64,000 nt of DNA. Origin: Saccharina japonica. Its lineage: Eukaryota; Sar; Phaeophyceae; Laminariales; Laminariaceae. Both the position numbers and the translations under genes were made by a program. The first letter of the stretch is position 1. Each line of letters opens with the position of its first letter. The stretch is taken from NCBI GenBank assembly GCA_008828725.1, contig MEHQ01002412.1:81148-145147 (forward strand). The letters run 5' to 3'. This document shows, one piece after another, positions 20,641 through 33,164 of this stretch. The notes below the pieces were generated by a model. That model saw nothing but the letters and a program-made list of their open reading frames with translations, searched no databases and was not told the origin of the DNA.

Positions 20641-20851
20641 AATAGGCCCAACGCTTGGGACTGGTTCGGATAGTGCCTACGCTCCATCGTACTCAAAATC
20701 CTGGCCCACGGCGCTGCAATAGCATGTCTCTTATCTCAGCAATGCTCGACGGTGATTGATCAACTCGATCGCCTGTAAGCCACGGTTCCTTACCTGCAGC
20801 TCTCGCTAACCCGCCACCGGCCGACCTGCTACGTTTGCCATTACGCACCGC
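20641..20851 (+). promoter_or_regulatory. Presumed 5' flank and leader of NRT2
   Basis: About 210 bp of non-repetitive sequence between the microsatellite and the NRT2 start codon. No TATA box or transcription-factor site can be assigned by eye. The role is inferred from position only. The TIR element ends just 307 bp upstream of the ATG. Confidence 0.35.
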
Positions 20852-23800
20852 ATGCGCATACCAACAGATGACAGCTATGACGTGCCCGTGGACCCCAAGC
20901 AACAGGACAAGGCTACCACTTTCAAGCTCAACAGCTTCAAGCGACCCCACATGCGCGCATTCCACTTCGCGTGGTTCGGTTTCTTCATGGCCTTCGTGTC
21001 CTGGTTCGCCTTCGCGCCCCTCATGAAGGAGATCAAGAAGGACCTCGGCATGACCCAGGACGAGGTCTACAACGCCAACATCGCTTCCGTGTCCTCCACG
21101 GTGTTGTCGCGGTTCATCGTTGGACCCCTGTGCGACACCTTTGGCGCGCGCATCATCTCCACCACGCTGCTCATCATGGGCTGCATCCCGACGTTCTTCG
21201 GAGGTTTGGTGAACAGCGCCGAGGATGTGGCGATCATCCGTTTCTTCATCGGCGTGATGGGCGCAACTTTCGTGTGCACTCAGTTTTGGTCTTCGCAGAT
21301 CTTCGTGAAGGAATTCGTCGGAACTGCTAACGCCACAACCGGAGGCTGGGGTAACCTCGGCGGCGGCGTGACACAGGTGATGCTATCATGGGGAGCGTGA
21401 ACGGCGTCGAAACCGCGCGCACACCCTGTTGATGCAACCTGCGCCGATGCCTGGTGTTTAATCGCTGGTAAACCGGACCCACTGCACCCCGCAATGTATT
21501 CGGCAGGATGTTTGAACACAGACAGGGCGTTCGACGCGGGTGAATAGACGCCGGAGGTGGTTCATTGCGCGGTTCCACGTGGTCAACAAACACTTTGGGT
21601 GGTATTCATGGTGATGGTTAGGAGGCAAGGGAGTAAAGTTGACCGAAGTGGCGCTCGAGTACGCCGCGCAGGGTGGCATCGTACGACGGCAAACACCCCG
21701 TTAGTTTGTTTTGGTTCCTCGCATACGCCCGTTTTCCTTGAAAAGAGAGCTTATCACGATGTGCGTGCCTCCACAGGAGCGCCCAGATCGACTCGTCCGT
21801 TCCCCTACCACTACATTTCAGATAGCTGTATAGTCACCTCACCCGCAACAACACATTTTCCCTTGCCTGCGTCGTATGGCTTGGTCCAGATCTTCATGGT
21901 GGGAATCTGGAAAGCTTTCCAGACAAGTTACAGCAGCGAGACGTCGTGGCGACTTTCTTTCATCGTCCCGGCCGCCATCGTGCTCTGCGTCGCCTTGGGG
22001 CAGCTGTTCCTCGCCGATGACTGCCCCAAGGGAAACTACAAGGAGCTGGAGGCGCACGGTGCCATGACTCGGAAGTCCTCCGCTGTTTCCTTCAGAAAGG
22101 TATGAACTTATCGAGAGTAAAGGTAGTCAGTATCTACTATTAATAACGTAGAGGCGAGCGTTATCTCGCCTGATGTTCCGCAAAACAGCCAAAACTACCC
22201 TACGTTATTGAGTCGAAGTTTGGCAAACCAGATCAATCAGCACTACAGAGTACCCAATCATATTATCTTAGTTGAAGTTTATTATCTTAGTTGAAGTAGC
22301 TAGCCGTTCATGTGCTGGAAGAACCAACGCGCACGTCATGCCGTCATGCTACAGTATAGCTTGCTTGAGTAATGATGGGTTTTACGGAGAGGTTATCGCC
22401 ACGATGAACCTACAAGCTGCCCGTGATACAACTCAGGGCACCAACGATACGAGCGGGAACGATTCACTTAAACGGCTGCCGAATCACGCCGGACAGGTAA
22501 CGGGAGGCAAGCATGGCCAGTCAGATTAACCGACTGGCTGCATGATGAGCTTCAGCTCATAATAAGTTTGTTGTGGTCGAAAACATGGCACCCTCGGGCC
22601 AAAGGTGGAATAGAACGAAGGGAAATATGGAAAAGTCATGAGAGTGAGCGAGTTGGGCGCAACCATCATGGACCATCTCGGCAAGGTGCATACTATACGG
22701 CTAGATTTTAACACGCACTGTGCTGACCGGCCAACAGCGAAGTTCCTTGAACCCCGCTCGCGGATATCTATACTTCTTCGGGGCGAAATATAGTCAGGAG
22801 CAATGCCACGGTAGGGGCAGCACTTTCTGGCTTCTCAAGTGATCAGACCACCCGCTAGTATGACACTTTCACCAGCACAGTTGTTTCAGGAGTAGCGCAT
22901 ATAACTCTTGGTAGGGCTGCAATGCGCGGACAAAACGTCTTGGAGCTCGTATTTTTTCGGGCGAGCTATTTTACGGAGGACCATAGTAAATAAGACCAAA
23001 TACTGTTCCCAAAAATAGATAAATATGTAGTTTGTTGTGTGCACCATGGGTCCTATTTACTATGGTCCCCCGTAATAGTCAGCTCACGCGAGCAGCTCAG
23101 AAAATAAGGCACCACCCCTGCCGTGACACTTCTCTCAGTAGCTACGTACGCCGACCGCCAACGTTCCGACGAAGGTTCTCGTATTGCTCGCCGAACACCG
23201 AATCGGCACTATCCAAGAAGTAGCGATGCCGCCTGTTGACCACCAGACAAACTGACAGCAGTTGGTACATCGTGTTTATACATACGTATATCCACTATGT
23301 AGAATGTAATACCTGGTACGAATGCGGGCTGTCGTGATAAATATATAAGCTCCGGAGTGCGCCTACAATAAATAAACAAGTGGCGCCTAACTGCCGCAGA
23401 GATCGATGTTATCGATCGATCTGCTTCTCGTTAGGTTACTGGTTGCTGCTGTTGTATGTAGTAAAGCATGAATCACTAGCATGACGCCTCGATGGTGAGG
23501 TAAAATGTCGCGCAAACCATGTCTCTGCGAGTTAACTCTAGCTATACAGTACAGGACACCTAATAAGAAAAAGGACATATGACCCAGGTTGGATTTCTTA
23601 TTTGAGGAGGGTGCTTCTACACTAATTTCGAATTTCAAGAAACGACTCCTGAATTTATTATTTTCTTGTAAATCCCAGCCTGACTTTCTCAATAGCCTGT
23701 TTCTTAATAGGTGTCCTGTACTGCATACGAGTAACTCTTCCGACTAAGGCGACAGTCCCAACGAGGGTTCTCGTATTTCTCGCCGAATACCGGACCGGCT

Positions 23801-26800
23801 ATGTTCAAGAAAGTAGTTATGCCGCCTATCGACCACCAGAAATTCTGACAGTTGGTACATCGTTTTTATATGTACACATACTGCGTAATAACAGCAATTT
23901 GATGCTATAATGCGGTACTGTCGCAATTTCTATACGGCTGTGAGCGTTGTCTAGATAAGCTTCGCAGTGCGCCTACTTGCCGCCGACAACCGAGGCTCAT
24001 AACCTGCTGGCGGGAAATGTCTGTATGAGGCGTGTGGTGCGGCTGCTGGGTTTCGCCAAACAATCCACAGAAGGAATGCACTGCTGTCAGTCGGAGTAAG
24101 CCGACTGGTTACAAGATGAGCTTGAGCTCAGAAGAAATTTGCCGATGTTGAATATAGGGCGCTCTTGGGAAAAAATTGGGAAAGGCGAAGGGAAGCATGA
24201 GATGTATGGGATGTGAGCGAGGTAGGCGTACCCATCCTCGATCAAGTCGGCGAGATACACGCTCTACAGATAGGTGTGCCATTACCGACCATTTTACTAC
24301 CGACCCAAAATCAATTTTCCTTGAGAACCTTGGTCGTATGTTACGCACGAGAGTTCGATTATTTCGCGCTATTAGAGTGTTTGCGATAGAAGTAAAAAAT
24401 ATATATACTTTCCTTCCGCTAAAAAAAGTGAATTCCCTTCCCCTCAAGGTTTCGGTGTGTTTGCGATAGAAGTAAACAAAATCCTGCAGGCGACGCCTCC
24501 GAAAATAATAAGGGAAGTGGGGTGAGGCAATGCGGCAAACCAAAGAAACAACGAAAACAAAAAGTAGCGTACGAGAGGAACGGCAGCCCAGCAACGGTGG
24601 CGGCGGCAGGGGTATGACCGCAGTGCCGCAGCTGCAATCCCACGACCGCAAGCAGCAGCACCGGTGGCTGCAGCTACGTGGCGGCAGCCCCAGCAGCAGC
24701 GGCAGCCCCAGCAGCAGCGGCAGCAACAGCAGCAGCAACAGCAGCAGAGCAGCAGCAGAGCAGCAGAAGCAACAGCTTCCGTTTTCGCTTTTTTCGATTT
24801 TGGGTCCAACTATTCTTGTCGTCGTGTGCTGCTCCTGCTGCTGCCCACGACCTACGCGCGACACCGCGCCGGCACGCTCCGCTCCAAGCCCGCCCGGCGC
24901 CCGACATATATAGACCGTGGCGGCGCGCCGCCGCTGCTGCTAGTGCTGCTAGTGCTGCTACCGCAGTGTGGTGAAATTGAAATGATACACGGCGATCTGT
25001 CATCCTGTCGCGCTCTACAAGCAAGGCGGTACGAGTACGTCTCCATACGACTCGTACGAGTAACTCGTACGAGTACTTCTGAACAGCGCATCCTCCACGA
25101 CACCAAGCCGGCGAGAGCGTACCGTAGCGGGCCGCCAGCAGTCCGCCGGCGCCCCGTTAGCAAAATCCAGCACCCCTTGTCCGTATCATACTGCTGTAGC
25201 ACACCTCCCGAGCCTCTGTGCTCCCACCGGTTGTTGTGTTGTGTAGAGCAAGCAGCAAGGTTGGGGCCTATGGGAGACATGGAGACATCTCCCATAATTT
25301 GGGGCGTTCTGCGTCGGTAGAATGCTCGGTGCGTGTAGGCCAATCAAACTGAGAGACAAAAGTTACCGTAACTTTTGATCAAAAACATACTTCTCTAAAG
25401 TAATTTTTTGCCGTTTTTTCAAAAATTTACCTCAAATCCTTCCTTCGGCAGAATTTTTAGAGAAGTAAAAGTAAAAAAAAAAAAAACGCAAACACTCTAT
25501 TGCCGGCGTTCTGACGAAGCTTGTACTGCGCTTCGGCGAGATACTTCCACCGACTATCGAGACCGGATTTTCTGAACAAGTAATTACGAAGTACATCGAC
25601 GACCAGACATGATTTAATACAATATAGCTAACATGTCAACCGATTCTTCCAAAGGGTTTTGCCTAGGATTTAATGTGGGATAGCACACCTCGTGCGAGAA
25701 CGATGTAGAACACTCAAACTACCGGTAAGTCAATTCCGATGCCCCGACACAGCACCAAACTTACTTTCGGCCACCCACACAGACTTTTCGGCCCGCACAC
25801 ATGAACCCAAGTCAAATTCGACCGCCTGCACAAACATTTAAGTCAATTTCGATCCCCACACTAAAACCAAGTCAATTCCGATGCTCCGACACTGAAACGA
25901 AATCAATTTCGACCGCTCACATAAAACAAGCCAATTTCGATATCTACACTGAAATCAAGTCAATTCCGACCCCCCCTCACTGAAATCAAGTCAATTTGCA
26001 CCACCCACGCAATACCACAGCGAGGATGGCGGCTTCGTCTTGAGTTATATATATATATGTTGGTTATTGTATGGATAATCCCTTAGTCTTGTATGTATAC
26101 GGCGTGATTACTGTACCTGCACTAGGTTCTATCGGCACCTCGTATGTTCCGTAGTTCGCCTGGACGTACCGCTAACTCCAGATCATGGACTGTCCGCCAT
26201 TGGGGCGGAGAGGCCCCTTTTAATCCCTAGTAATATACTTCGCATTATGTACTGCCAATTACGTGCAGTAGATAGGCTACACAATAAAGCAACAATGCTG
26301 CCTCCTGCCGTGCTTACATAAACATGAGTATACCCTTCCTCCACGTGCTTACATAAACATGAGTATACCCTTCCTCCAATAGTACTCCACGATACTGAGC
26401 ACTTACTAGATAAGTTCCACTGAGGGTTGACTAAGTGAGATGCGCAGAATACCTGCTTGCTGTAGACAACTTTGTTACGGGTCAGAAACTCGGTAGGCTG
26501 CTATAATAGCTACATGTACTGCTGCCATGTTGGCTGTGCTCACACGAAGTTTCATCTTCCCCACCCCCCCCCGCTCTATCACCGCCCCCTTTGGCTTTTG
26601 CTCACGTCGGGTAGGGATACATAAACGTCAACTCGTGGCTATTGTTCTGCCAGTACGCGGCTTGCTTCGGCGTCGAGCTGACGGTCAACAACGTGGCGGC
26701 TTCCTACTTCTCGGACGAGTTCGACCTCTCAACGTCCAAGGCAGGGATTGTGGCGTCGCTGTTCGGTCTGATGAACCTCTTTGCCCGCTCGATGGGTGGC

Positions 26801-27083
26801 TTCTGGTCCGGTGAGGAAACATGCCTTGGAGAATCGTATGACCAGTCGGGGTGCTGCGGGTACGGCGATTTTGTGAATACATGACATTTGGCCGGGACAC
26901 CGGGTGGCCTATCTCCTTATAGCCAGTAGTCACGTTGCAGATCCAAGGGTCGTTTGCACGGTGTGTGGAGTTGGGTGATGTCACTGCTCCATCGAAATAC
27001 CTGTCGTTTAATTACGCCTTATTTACGCCCTTTCTCGGCAACAAGCAAATGCTCTGTCCAACCACCATCGTGCATTATCCGCC

Positions 27084-27134
<51 letters not shown>

Positions 27135-27753
27135 GGCCTCGCCTGTCTGTTGGCCTGACCTGCCTGCATACGTATCTGCCTCTCTGTATCGCTGTCTGTC
27201 TGTTTGTCTGGTTCTCCCTGTCTGTGTCTCGCTCTGTTTGTCTGCCTGTCTCCTATGTTTGCTTCTCTGTCTATCTCTCTTGTCTGTCCGTCCGCCCACC
27301 CATCCGTCCGCAGACTACCTCTACCGTAGGTTCGGCAGCGGAGTCACCGGCATGCGGGGACGTTTCTATGCCCAGTGGTCGGCCCTAGTGTGGGAGGCCG
27401 TCTTCTTGTTCGTCTTCACCCAGATGAACACTATCGGCCCCGCCATCGTGGTCCTCATCCTCTTCTCCGTGGGCGTCCAGATGGCAGAGGGGTGCTCGTA
27501 CGGCATCGTGCCTTACGTCTGCCCGGAGGCAACGGGAGCCGTGTCGGGCATCGTAGGCGCCGGTGGCAACTTTGGGGCCGTCATGTGGGGTCTCATCTTC
27601 CGCTTCGGCCCCACGGACCGGAGGACGGTGTTCCGCATAATCTCAGGGCTGGTGTTAGCCTTGTCGTGCCTCACCCCCCTGCTCAAGATTCGCGGTTACG
27701 CCACGGTGTTTAGCTCTCCTAAGGGCGAACCTGACTCCATCTCGGACATTTAA
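20852..27753 (+). CDS. NRT2: High-affinity nitrate transporter (NRT2/NNP family), four exons
   Basis: Plasma-membrane nitrate (possibly nitrite) transporter of the major facilitator superfamily, normally a proton-coupled symporter with 12 membrane helices. Exons read here are 20852-21376, 21890-22099, 26615-26810 and 27314-27753. They total 1371 bp, 456 residues plus TAA. Donors are GTGATG, GTATGA and GTGAGG, acceptors are CAG, TAG and CAG, and phases 0, 0 and 1 join cleanly. Exon 1 gives a short cytosolic N-terminus, the FHFAWFGFFMAFVSWFAFAP first helix, the MFS loop RFIVGPLCDTFGAR, and the nitrate signature GGWGNLGGGVTQ at the exon 1/2 junction. Exon 3 has CFGVELTVNNVAASYFSDEF. Exon 4 carries the second signature GIVGAGGNFGAV. 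The length is slightly below the roughly 500 residues of plant NRT2, mainly at the ends. The start ATG is the first in frame. Introns are 513, 4515 and 503 bp. Family assignment is very secure; exact splice sites are by eye. Confidence 0.92.
22972..23074. mobile_element. MITE family M2 in NRT2 intron 2
   Basis: 103 bp: TACGGAGGACCATAGTAAAT on the left, and ATTTACTATGGTCCCCCGTA (inverse) on the right. Non-coding. Confidence 0.75.
23547..23723. mobile_element. MITE family M1 in NRT2 intron 2
   Basis: 177 bp with CAGTACAGGACACCTAATAA at the left and TTAATAGGTGTCCTGTACTG at the right. TA precedes the left end and CA follows the right. It is the same size as the 8.7-kb and 60.4-kb relatives. Confidence 0.75.
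24640..24790. repeat. Interrupted CAG/GCAGCC trinucleotide tract
   Basis: CAGCAGCGGCAGCCC-type units lie in the intron. Frames through it give poly-Gln, poly-Ala or poly-Ser on either strand and are not genes. Confidence 0.85.
25725..26010. repeat. Degenerate minisatellite in NRT2 intron 2
   Basis: Eight to nine units of about 30-35 bp built on AAGTCAATTCCGA...CACTGAAA, diverged from one another. Confidence 0.75.
27082..27134. repeat. (TGTC)n microsatellite in NRT2 intron 3
   Basis: About 13 TGTC units in intact intron 3, followed by degenerate (TGTCTGCC)-like sequence to 27300. This is the counterpart of the 4.1-kb array in the broken copy. Confidence 0.95.
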
Positions 27754-28744
27754 CCCTGTTGGAAAAAAAAGGTGTTGCTTTTTGTTGTTATTGCTGCCGC
27801 GTGTTTTGGAGATGTCACGCCCGGTGCAAGTTGCATGAAAGCACCCCTTCCGGTCAGCGGGCCGCGTGATTGTTGTTGTCCTTGTTTATTCTCGGCGTTT
27901 AACAATAGGGCCCGCATGCGACGCACGTACATGTGTTTTGTTGCCCTTTGCTGCTGCCACCTGTTTGTCTTGCCTGTTGTGTAATACGAGCGACTTGGCA
28001 TAGCGAGGACAAGGGCTCCGCGTGGATGCCGGCGTCCCGTGCTTCGGGGAGGGCAGAGCAGAAGTTCGAATTGTCTGATTTGACATGATAGTACGCAAAA
28101 AAATATATATTCATACATACTTGGGACGTACAGTTACCTGCGTGCTAGATACCTCTGGTGCGTCAGATAAGTCATACAAGCGGTATGGTTGTGGCACTTG
28201 CAGTAGCGTTGGCAGCGGTACCGTACTTACTACTGTATGGATAGCGTCAACTCCAATTTTATTATTTCGTACCAGAAATAGAGTTAATTATTTTCGGAGT
28301 TCAGGCACACGATATGGGATGCCTACGACAACGAGTGGCTCGTTTAAGTATTGCCAAATATTGAATTGGCTTGATAAGTTTAATTTAGCAGGATGGGGTT
28401 GGAGATCGGGATGCGATGAATTGTCGATATTAGAAAATCGAGATCGGTTATGTTCGCCGATTCTCCCTTCTGTATCAAGGCTTACAGACCGGAAACCGTG
28501 ATTCTTCGCTCAAATAGTGTCATGTTTACCTCACCGCCCAAGTCATCGATATCGTTTTTTCTGCTGATGTTTTCAAGGAACCGATCGTCATTTTTCTCAG
28601 AGACGATTTCGATGCATGAAGGCTGCATTGATGAGTCTCTTGGACTCACGTCTCAATAACAGTGTACCCAAAGAAGCAAAACAGAGATATAAGGGAAGTA
28701 CAGTAGCGTCTGCCGTATACAGCAGCAGCAGCAGCAGGGAGAAT
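27754..28744. other. NRT2 downstream region, no gene recognised
   Basis: No canonical AATAAA is evident just after the stop. The frames at 27750-28118 (minus) and 28085-28501 (plus) have no recognisable domain. Confidence 0.4.
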
Positions 28745-29860
28745 CGAGGCAGGGGTGTCGTTGAACGAGACATCGCATAAGTAGCGCGTGCTGTAGTCAA
28801 ATCCGTGGTGGCGCTCTCCGCACCATGCTCCGGACTGTAAGACAAAGCAGACATTAGTTCACGCATTCCATTACTACTGGCATGATGATACTATGATAGT
28901 ATTGCTGGCTGATAATCGTAATATACGCCAGGTATACTGTACATGTCGTTGAAAGACGCTTATTATCCGGCCTAATAAGGGGGGGGGGGGCGTCATTAAG
29001 CGGGATGTCGCATGATATGCGCGTGCAGCAGTAAACACGGCGGCGGCGTTCTCCGGACCATGCTCCGGAGTACCACCTGGTATATTATACCAGAGACATT
29101 CATATGCGCATATATTATTGCCGGCATGATATTATGATATTCTTGCTGGTTGATAATAAGTATATATACTGTGACGGGGGGGGGGGGGCATCAGTAGGCA
29201 GGGTGTCGCATAATTAGCGCGTGCTATAGCCAGTACGGTGGTGGTGGTGCTCTCCGGACCGTGCTCCGGAGTACCTGGTATATGATACCGGAGACATATA
29301 TATATATATTATATATGCACATGCGCATTTCATTATTACCGGCATGGTATTACGATGTTATTGCTGGTAGTTATTCGATATATATATATATACATACATA
29401 CACGTCGTCGAAAGCCGTGAATATTGATGGGGACGGGAGGGGCGTCATTAAGCGAGCCGTCGCATGATTAGCGCGTGCTGTAGTCAATACAGGGGTCGAC
29501 CTCCAGGCTACGCTCTAGAATACCTGGTACATGATACCGGAGACATGAAAATGCGAATTCCATTATTAACGGCATGATGGTATTATGACATTCTTAGATA
29601 TTCTTGCTGGTTGATACTAATAATTCATATATATGCTACATGTCGAAAATGGCGTACCAGGTATATTACTGTGTGATGGGGAGGGGGGGGGGCATCAGTA
29701 GGCAGGGTGCCGCATAATCGGCGCGTGCTGTAGTCAGTACGGTGGTGGTGCTCTCCGGACCATGCTCCGGTGTACCTGGTATATGATACCGGAAACTTAT
29801 ATATATATGCGCATTCCATGGTTACCGGCATTTTGATATGCTGCTTGATGTCCAAAGCGT
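28745..29860. repeat. Tandem array of five diverged 200-255-bp units
   Basis: The landmark TCGCATRAKTAGCGCGTGCT, then CTCCGGACCATGCTCCGGAG, then GATACCGGAGACAT, and ATTACCGGCATGRT recur with starts near 28770, 29003, 29204, 29459 and 29710. Units carry G runs and (TA)n stretches. No coding potential. Confidence 0.85.
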
Positions 29861-31255
29861 GGACAATTACACCGTGGAACGGGAGAGAGAAAAGCTCGGA
29901 AGCACCTTGACATTCAACTCGTTGTCGACTATTTACCCTTGACACGCAGAGCATAGAGTGACAGTGAGATTAAGCTCATATGTATGTAAATTCACAATGC
30001 GGAGGAAGAGCAGCAAAGCTAGGTTCTTATTGGAACTCCTCGAAACTAGATGTAAGGAAACTGCCATCATCGTGATCGTATCTTGATACAAGCAACAATC
30101 AACATCCTCCCTGCTCTGGGCAGTGATACGGTGCGATGGCATACTATTCACTCTTTCGGGTGCGCAATCAGTATCCTCTCTGGGCTGTGAACGGGAGACG
30201 AAGTATTGCAGTACCATTGTGACTCAAGACCAATCCGAAAACCTAAACCAAATTCAAATTCCAAACTTTCCAAGAAATGTATGTGCCCTTAGTATATTAA
30301 GGGTAGGCGATTACGATTGTGCACCAACTCGTAGCTAGGGTGTACCCCTAGTTTCGGTTTCTGATGGTCAGCTAAGACAATAGATAGCCTGAAATTGAGG
30401 TAAGCACGAAGCTCACGGCCAAGTGAGCTTGTGCGAGAAGCGTCAAATGGAAGAAGAGAAGGTGATCCCAGGCCTTAGATGATTATGTCCAGCAGACAAA
30501 GTTCGTCAAATCATTCATGTTGTAGAAGAGAGCGGAAGATGAGTGAACTCATGTGGGGGGCTGGTGCCCGTGTGCTCATACGTAGCTCGATCTAAAATGT
30601 ATACCACCCCAAACAAGCATAATCATGGGAGCAAGGACAACAGATAAATGGAGTATTGTGGATAAAGCTTACCGGGAAGTAGACAGAAGGAAGTTAGACT
30701 TTGCGCATAGGTTTCCTTCGTTCCCGTGGTTTTCTGCTTTCGGGAATGTCATGAGTGATCAACGTTGAAGCTCATGCTGCACATTGTCGGATGGCAAAGA
30801 TGATAATAATAATAATCATGACCCTGTATAGGCTTTCCCGGATAATTCAGACAATTCTACTGATGGATCGGGATTCTCTCAATTGAGCCGACGTTGGTCC
30901 GACAAACGAATCGACGTTGTTGACAGTCTCGGTGCGTATCCGGCACGTACGTACGTATACACCTGTGCACTTTACTCACTGCCCTGTCTTAATGAGTACT
31001 ATACTACTGTGCTATGCTGCTCCCTACCTACGGTATCAGTATTGCAGATTTGTTATATATGCTACAGGAGAGTTGTACGAGTGCATACAAGGGTATAAGA
31101 CCAGCTGTTACATACTGGTACTGATATGACATGAACGCCGCGGTACAGGACAGGTCCCTACTCCTAGTTGGGCACTGTCTACTACAGTAGTAGTGTAGTA
31201 CGAGCTAAGATGACATTGTGTTATCAAGCAGCCAGCGACTAAATGATACCGACTA
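29861..31255. other. No gene or element recognised
   Basis: Apparently unique sequence. Short frames only, none with a recognisable domain. Confidence 0.4.
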
Positions 31256-32690
31256 CAGGGATCATCAGTTGAGATTTCCCGAAATTTCTGGGAAAGCAAA
31301 TCGTGGTGGTGCTTTTCCAGTGGCAAACAAATATATGAAAAGAGCCGTCAATCAAGAGCTGTATTTTCAGCTGCAAAAGCGTCCGGGAGCCGCAATTTTC
31401 AAGCAAACACTTACGTTGCCGACACGACACCTACCCTGGGGGGACTTTGCCGCAACTCCCGTCTCGAGTGATCTCTCGTGGTCAAAGCACGGTGGTTGGA
31501 TCTACAGTAGCAACGAATCTTGTGTCTCCGAGCTGCTGCAAATCTGCAAATCGCTCGTCCCAAGTACGCCCTGAAACAAAATTAAGGGGGCTCGAGCCAG
31601 CATCTCAGCCCAACGAAACTAGGGTTGGCAGGCACCCCACGACCGACAGGGCCATTGTGATGTCGGCCGTTTCAAATTTCGATGCTTGCATCGCTCGCGA
31701 GGTCAATCTGCTCGTACTCGCACGGTGCTGGTACTGCTGTGAGAAAATCGCGAATTACGAGTACTCGTACCAAAATATCTACAATAATATCGTTTCGCGG
31801 ATCAAGGAAACTTATGCAGATTCTGCTGCTTGTAGGCGCTACTCGTGCTTGACCTAGGGAAGAGGGGCGCAAGAGACATTGGGCGTGGCTGTTGTCCTCT
31901 ACTAGAGGGTTCGAGGAGAGTAATTGGCGACGCAAATGGTCTCGCCCTTCAGAGGTAGGGGTGCCCTCCGTGCAGATTCGCCAAGAGAGAGATGTACCCC
32001 GAAAATATCAACAGAGCAGATCAAGGACCGACTTCGAACAGCAGCTCGTTCCCCCTCGGCAAGGCACCTCATGATCAGCTTCAGCCTCTCAAGTGGTCCC
32101 TCTGACCTCGGGAGACGGCCTCAAGTCGTCGCAGCCAAAATAAGCCTCCATCAGCGAGGTTTCAGCCTCTGACCTACGAGGATGATGTAGATAAAAACCG
32201 ACGCGCCGCGACTCCACTCACTTCTGATACGAACGAGTACGAGCAGATTGACCTCGCGAGCGATGCAAGCATCGAAATTTGAAACGGCCAACGTTATGGC
32301 GCTGTCGGTCGTGGGGTGCCTGCCAACCCTATAGTTTCGTTGGGCTGAGATGCTGGCTCGAGCCCCATCAACTTTGTTTCAGGGCGTACTTGGGACGAGC
32401 GATATGCAGATTTGCAGCAGCTCGGAGACACAAGACTCGTTGCTAGATCCAACCACCGTGCTTTGACCACGAGGGATCACTCGAGACGGGAGTTGCGGCA
32501 AAGGCCCCCCAGGGTAGGTTTCATGTCGGCAACGTAAGTGTTTGCTTGAAATCGCGGCTCCCGGACGCTTTTGCAGCTGACAATACAGCTCTTGATTGAC
32601 GGCTCTTTTCTTTTTTGCCACAGGAAAAGCACGAGACGACCACGATTTGTTTTCCTAGAAATTTCGGGAAATCTCAAATGATTATCCCTG
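31256..32690. mobile_element. Foldback element with about 460-bp TIRs, TA target site
   Basis: The left arm (31256-31718) and right arm (32232-32690) are inverse copies. Ends are CAGGGATCATCAGTTGAGAT and its near-inverse ATCTCAAATGATTATCCCTG, and inner ends are CGAGGTCAATCTGCTCGTAC and GTACGAGCAGATTGACCTCG. TA flanks both sides (31254-31255 and 32691-32692), which suggests a Tc1/mariner-type insertion. The 510-bp centre has no domain I recognise. Similar peptides can be read from both arms only because they are the same DNA. Confidence 0.75.
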
Positions 32691-32951
32691 TACTACTACG
32701 TACTGCTGTACTGCTATAATGGGTGGCATCTCTAATGCACTGCACGAGTACAAACACAATGAATTGCATAGCAGAAATATACTATTCATAAGGTATTCTA
32801 AACACAGTGCTATATCGGCGTGAGGGCACCATACGCACCAACACCGGTATTGCTCGTAATACAGTCGTAGTGTGAGACAACCGAGACCAGTAGCCATGAG
32901 AACCGCGGCAGAGAGAGTATCGGCGTGCAGCCCGCATGATCACAGCAGCAG

Positions 32952-33164
32952 TGTTCGTTTGGATCGTATCAGCAACGACGGTTACTAAAGTTGTGGAGGG
33001 TTGCATATACATTCGCAGGCGTTATTAGGGAATCTTTCCTCGTGCGGGAGGAGAACTCGAGCTGTCCGACTTTTCTCCGCTTTTCTCTCGCTCTGTCCTC
33101 TAATGTAACGACCTTAAATCATCTCATCAGACTGCGGGCCACTCAGGGCACCCAGATTTGGAAT
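32952..33164 (+). repeat. Copia element 5' LTR
   Basis: About 213 bp starting TGTTCGTTTGGATCGT, aligned along its whole length with 36610-36829 (shared GAGGGTTGC, TATTCGCAGGCGTTATTA, GAGGAGAACTCGAGCT, CATCTCATCAGA, CCAGATTTGGAAT). The two differ at roughly one position in seven by eye, so the insertion is old. The exact 3' edge is uncertain. Confidence 0.75.

Larger units (their letters stand above)
22100..26614 (+). other. NRT2 intron 2 (4.5 kb, repeat-loaded)
   Basis: Bounded by donor GTATGA and an acceptor after a pyrimidine-rich tract (CCCCGCTCTATCACCGCCCC...GTAG). It contains two copies of a roughly 300-bp module (22461-22760 and 24000-24330) whose third copy lies in the broken paralogue (36890-37210), with landmarks CAGTCGGAGTAAGCCGACTG, GATGAGCTTCAGCTCA and GAAGGGGAGTATGAGA. 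Also inside are two MITEs, a CAG-rich tract (24640-24780), a CAATTCCGA minisatellite (25725-26010) and a 35-bp direct duplication (26309-26378). Confidence 0.75.

Noticed and set aside
24530-25343. Gln-, Ala- and Ser-rich frames on both strands within NRT2 intron 2
   Set aside because: Caused by the CAG-rich tract; frames on both strands are equally open and none has a domain.
26527-26814. 95-codon frame overlapping NRT2 exon 3
   Set aside because: Alternative frame of a well-supported exon; the NRT2 frame carries the conserved CFGVELT motif.
31218-32677. Two similar peptides on opposite strands as paralogous genes
   Set aside because: They are the inverse arms of one foldback element, so similarity is at the DNA level and includes non-coding parts.
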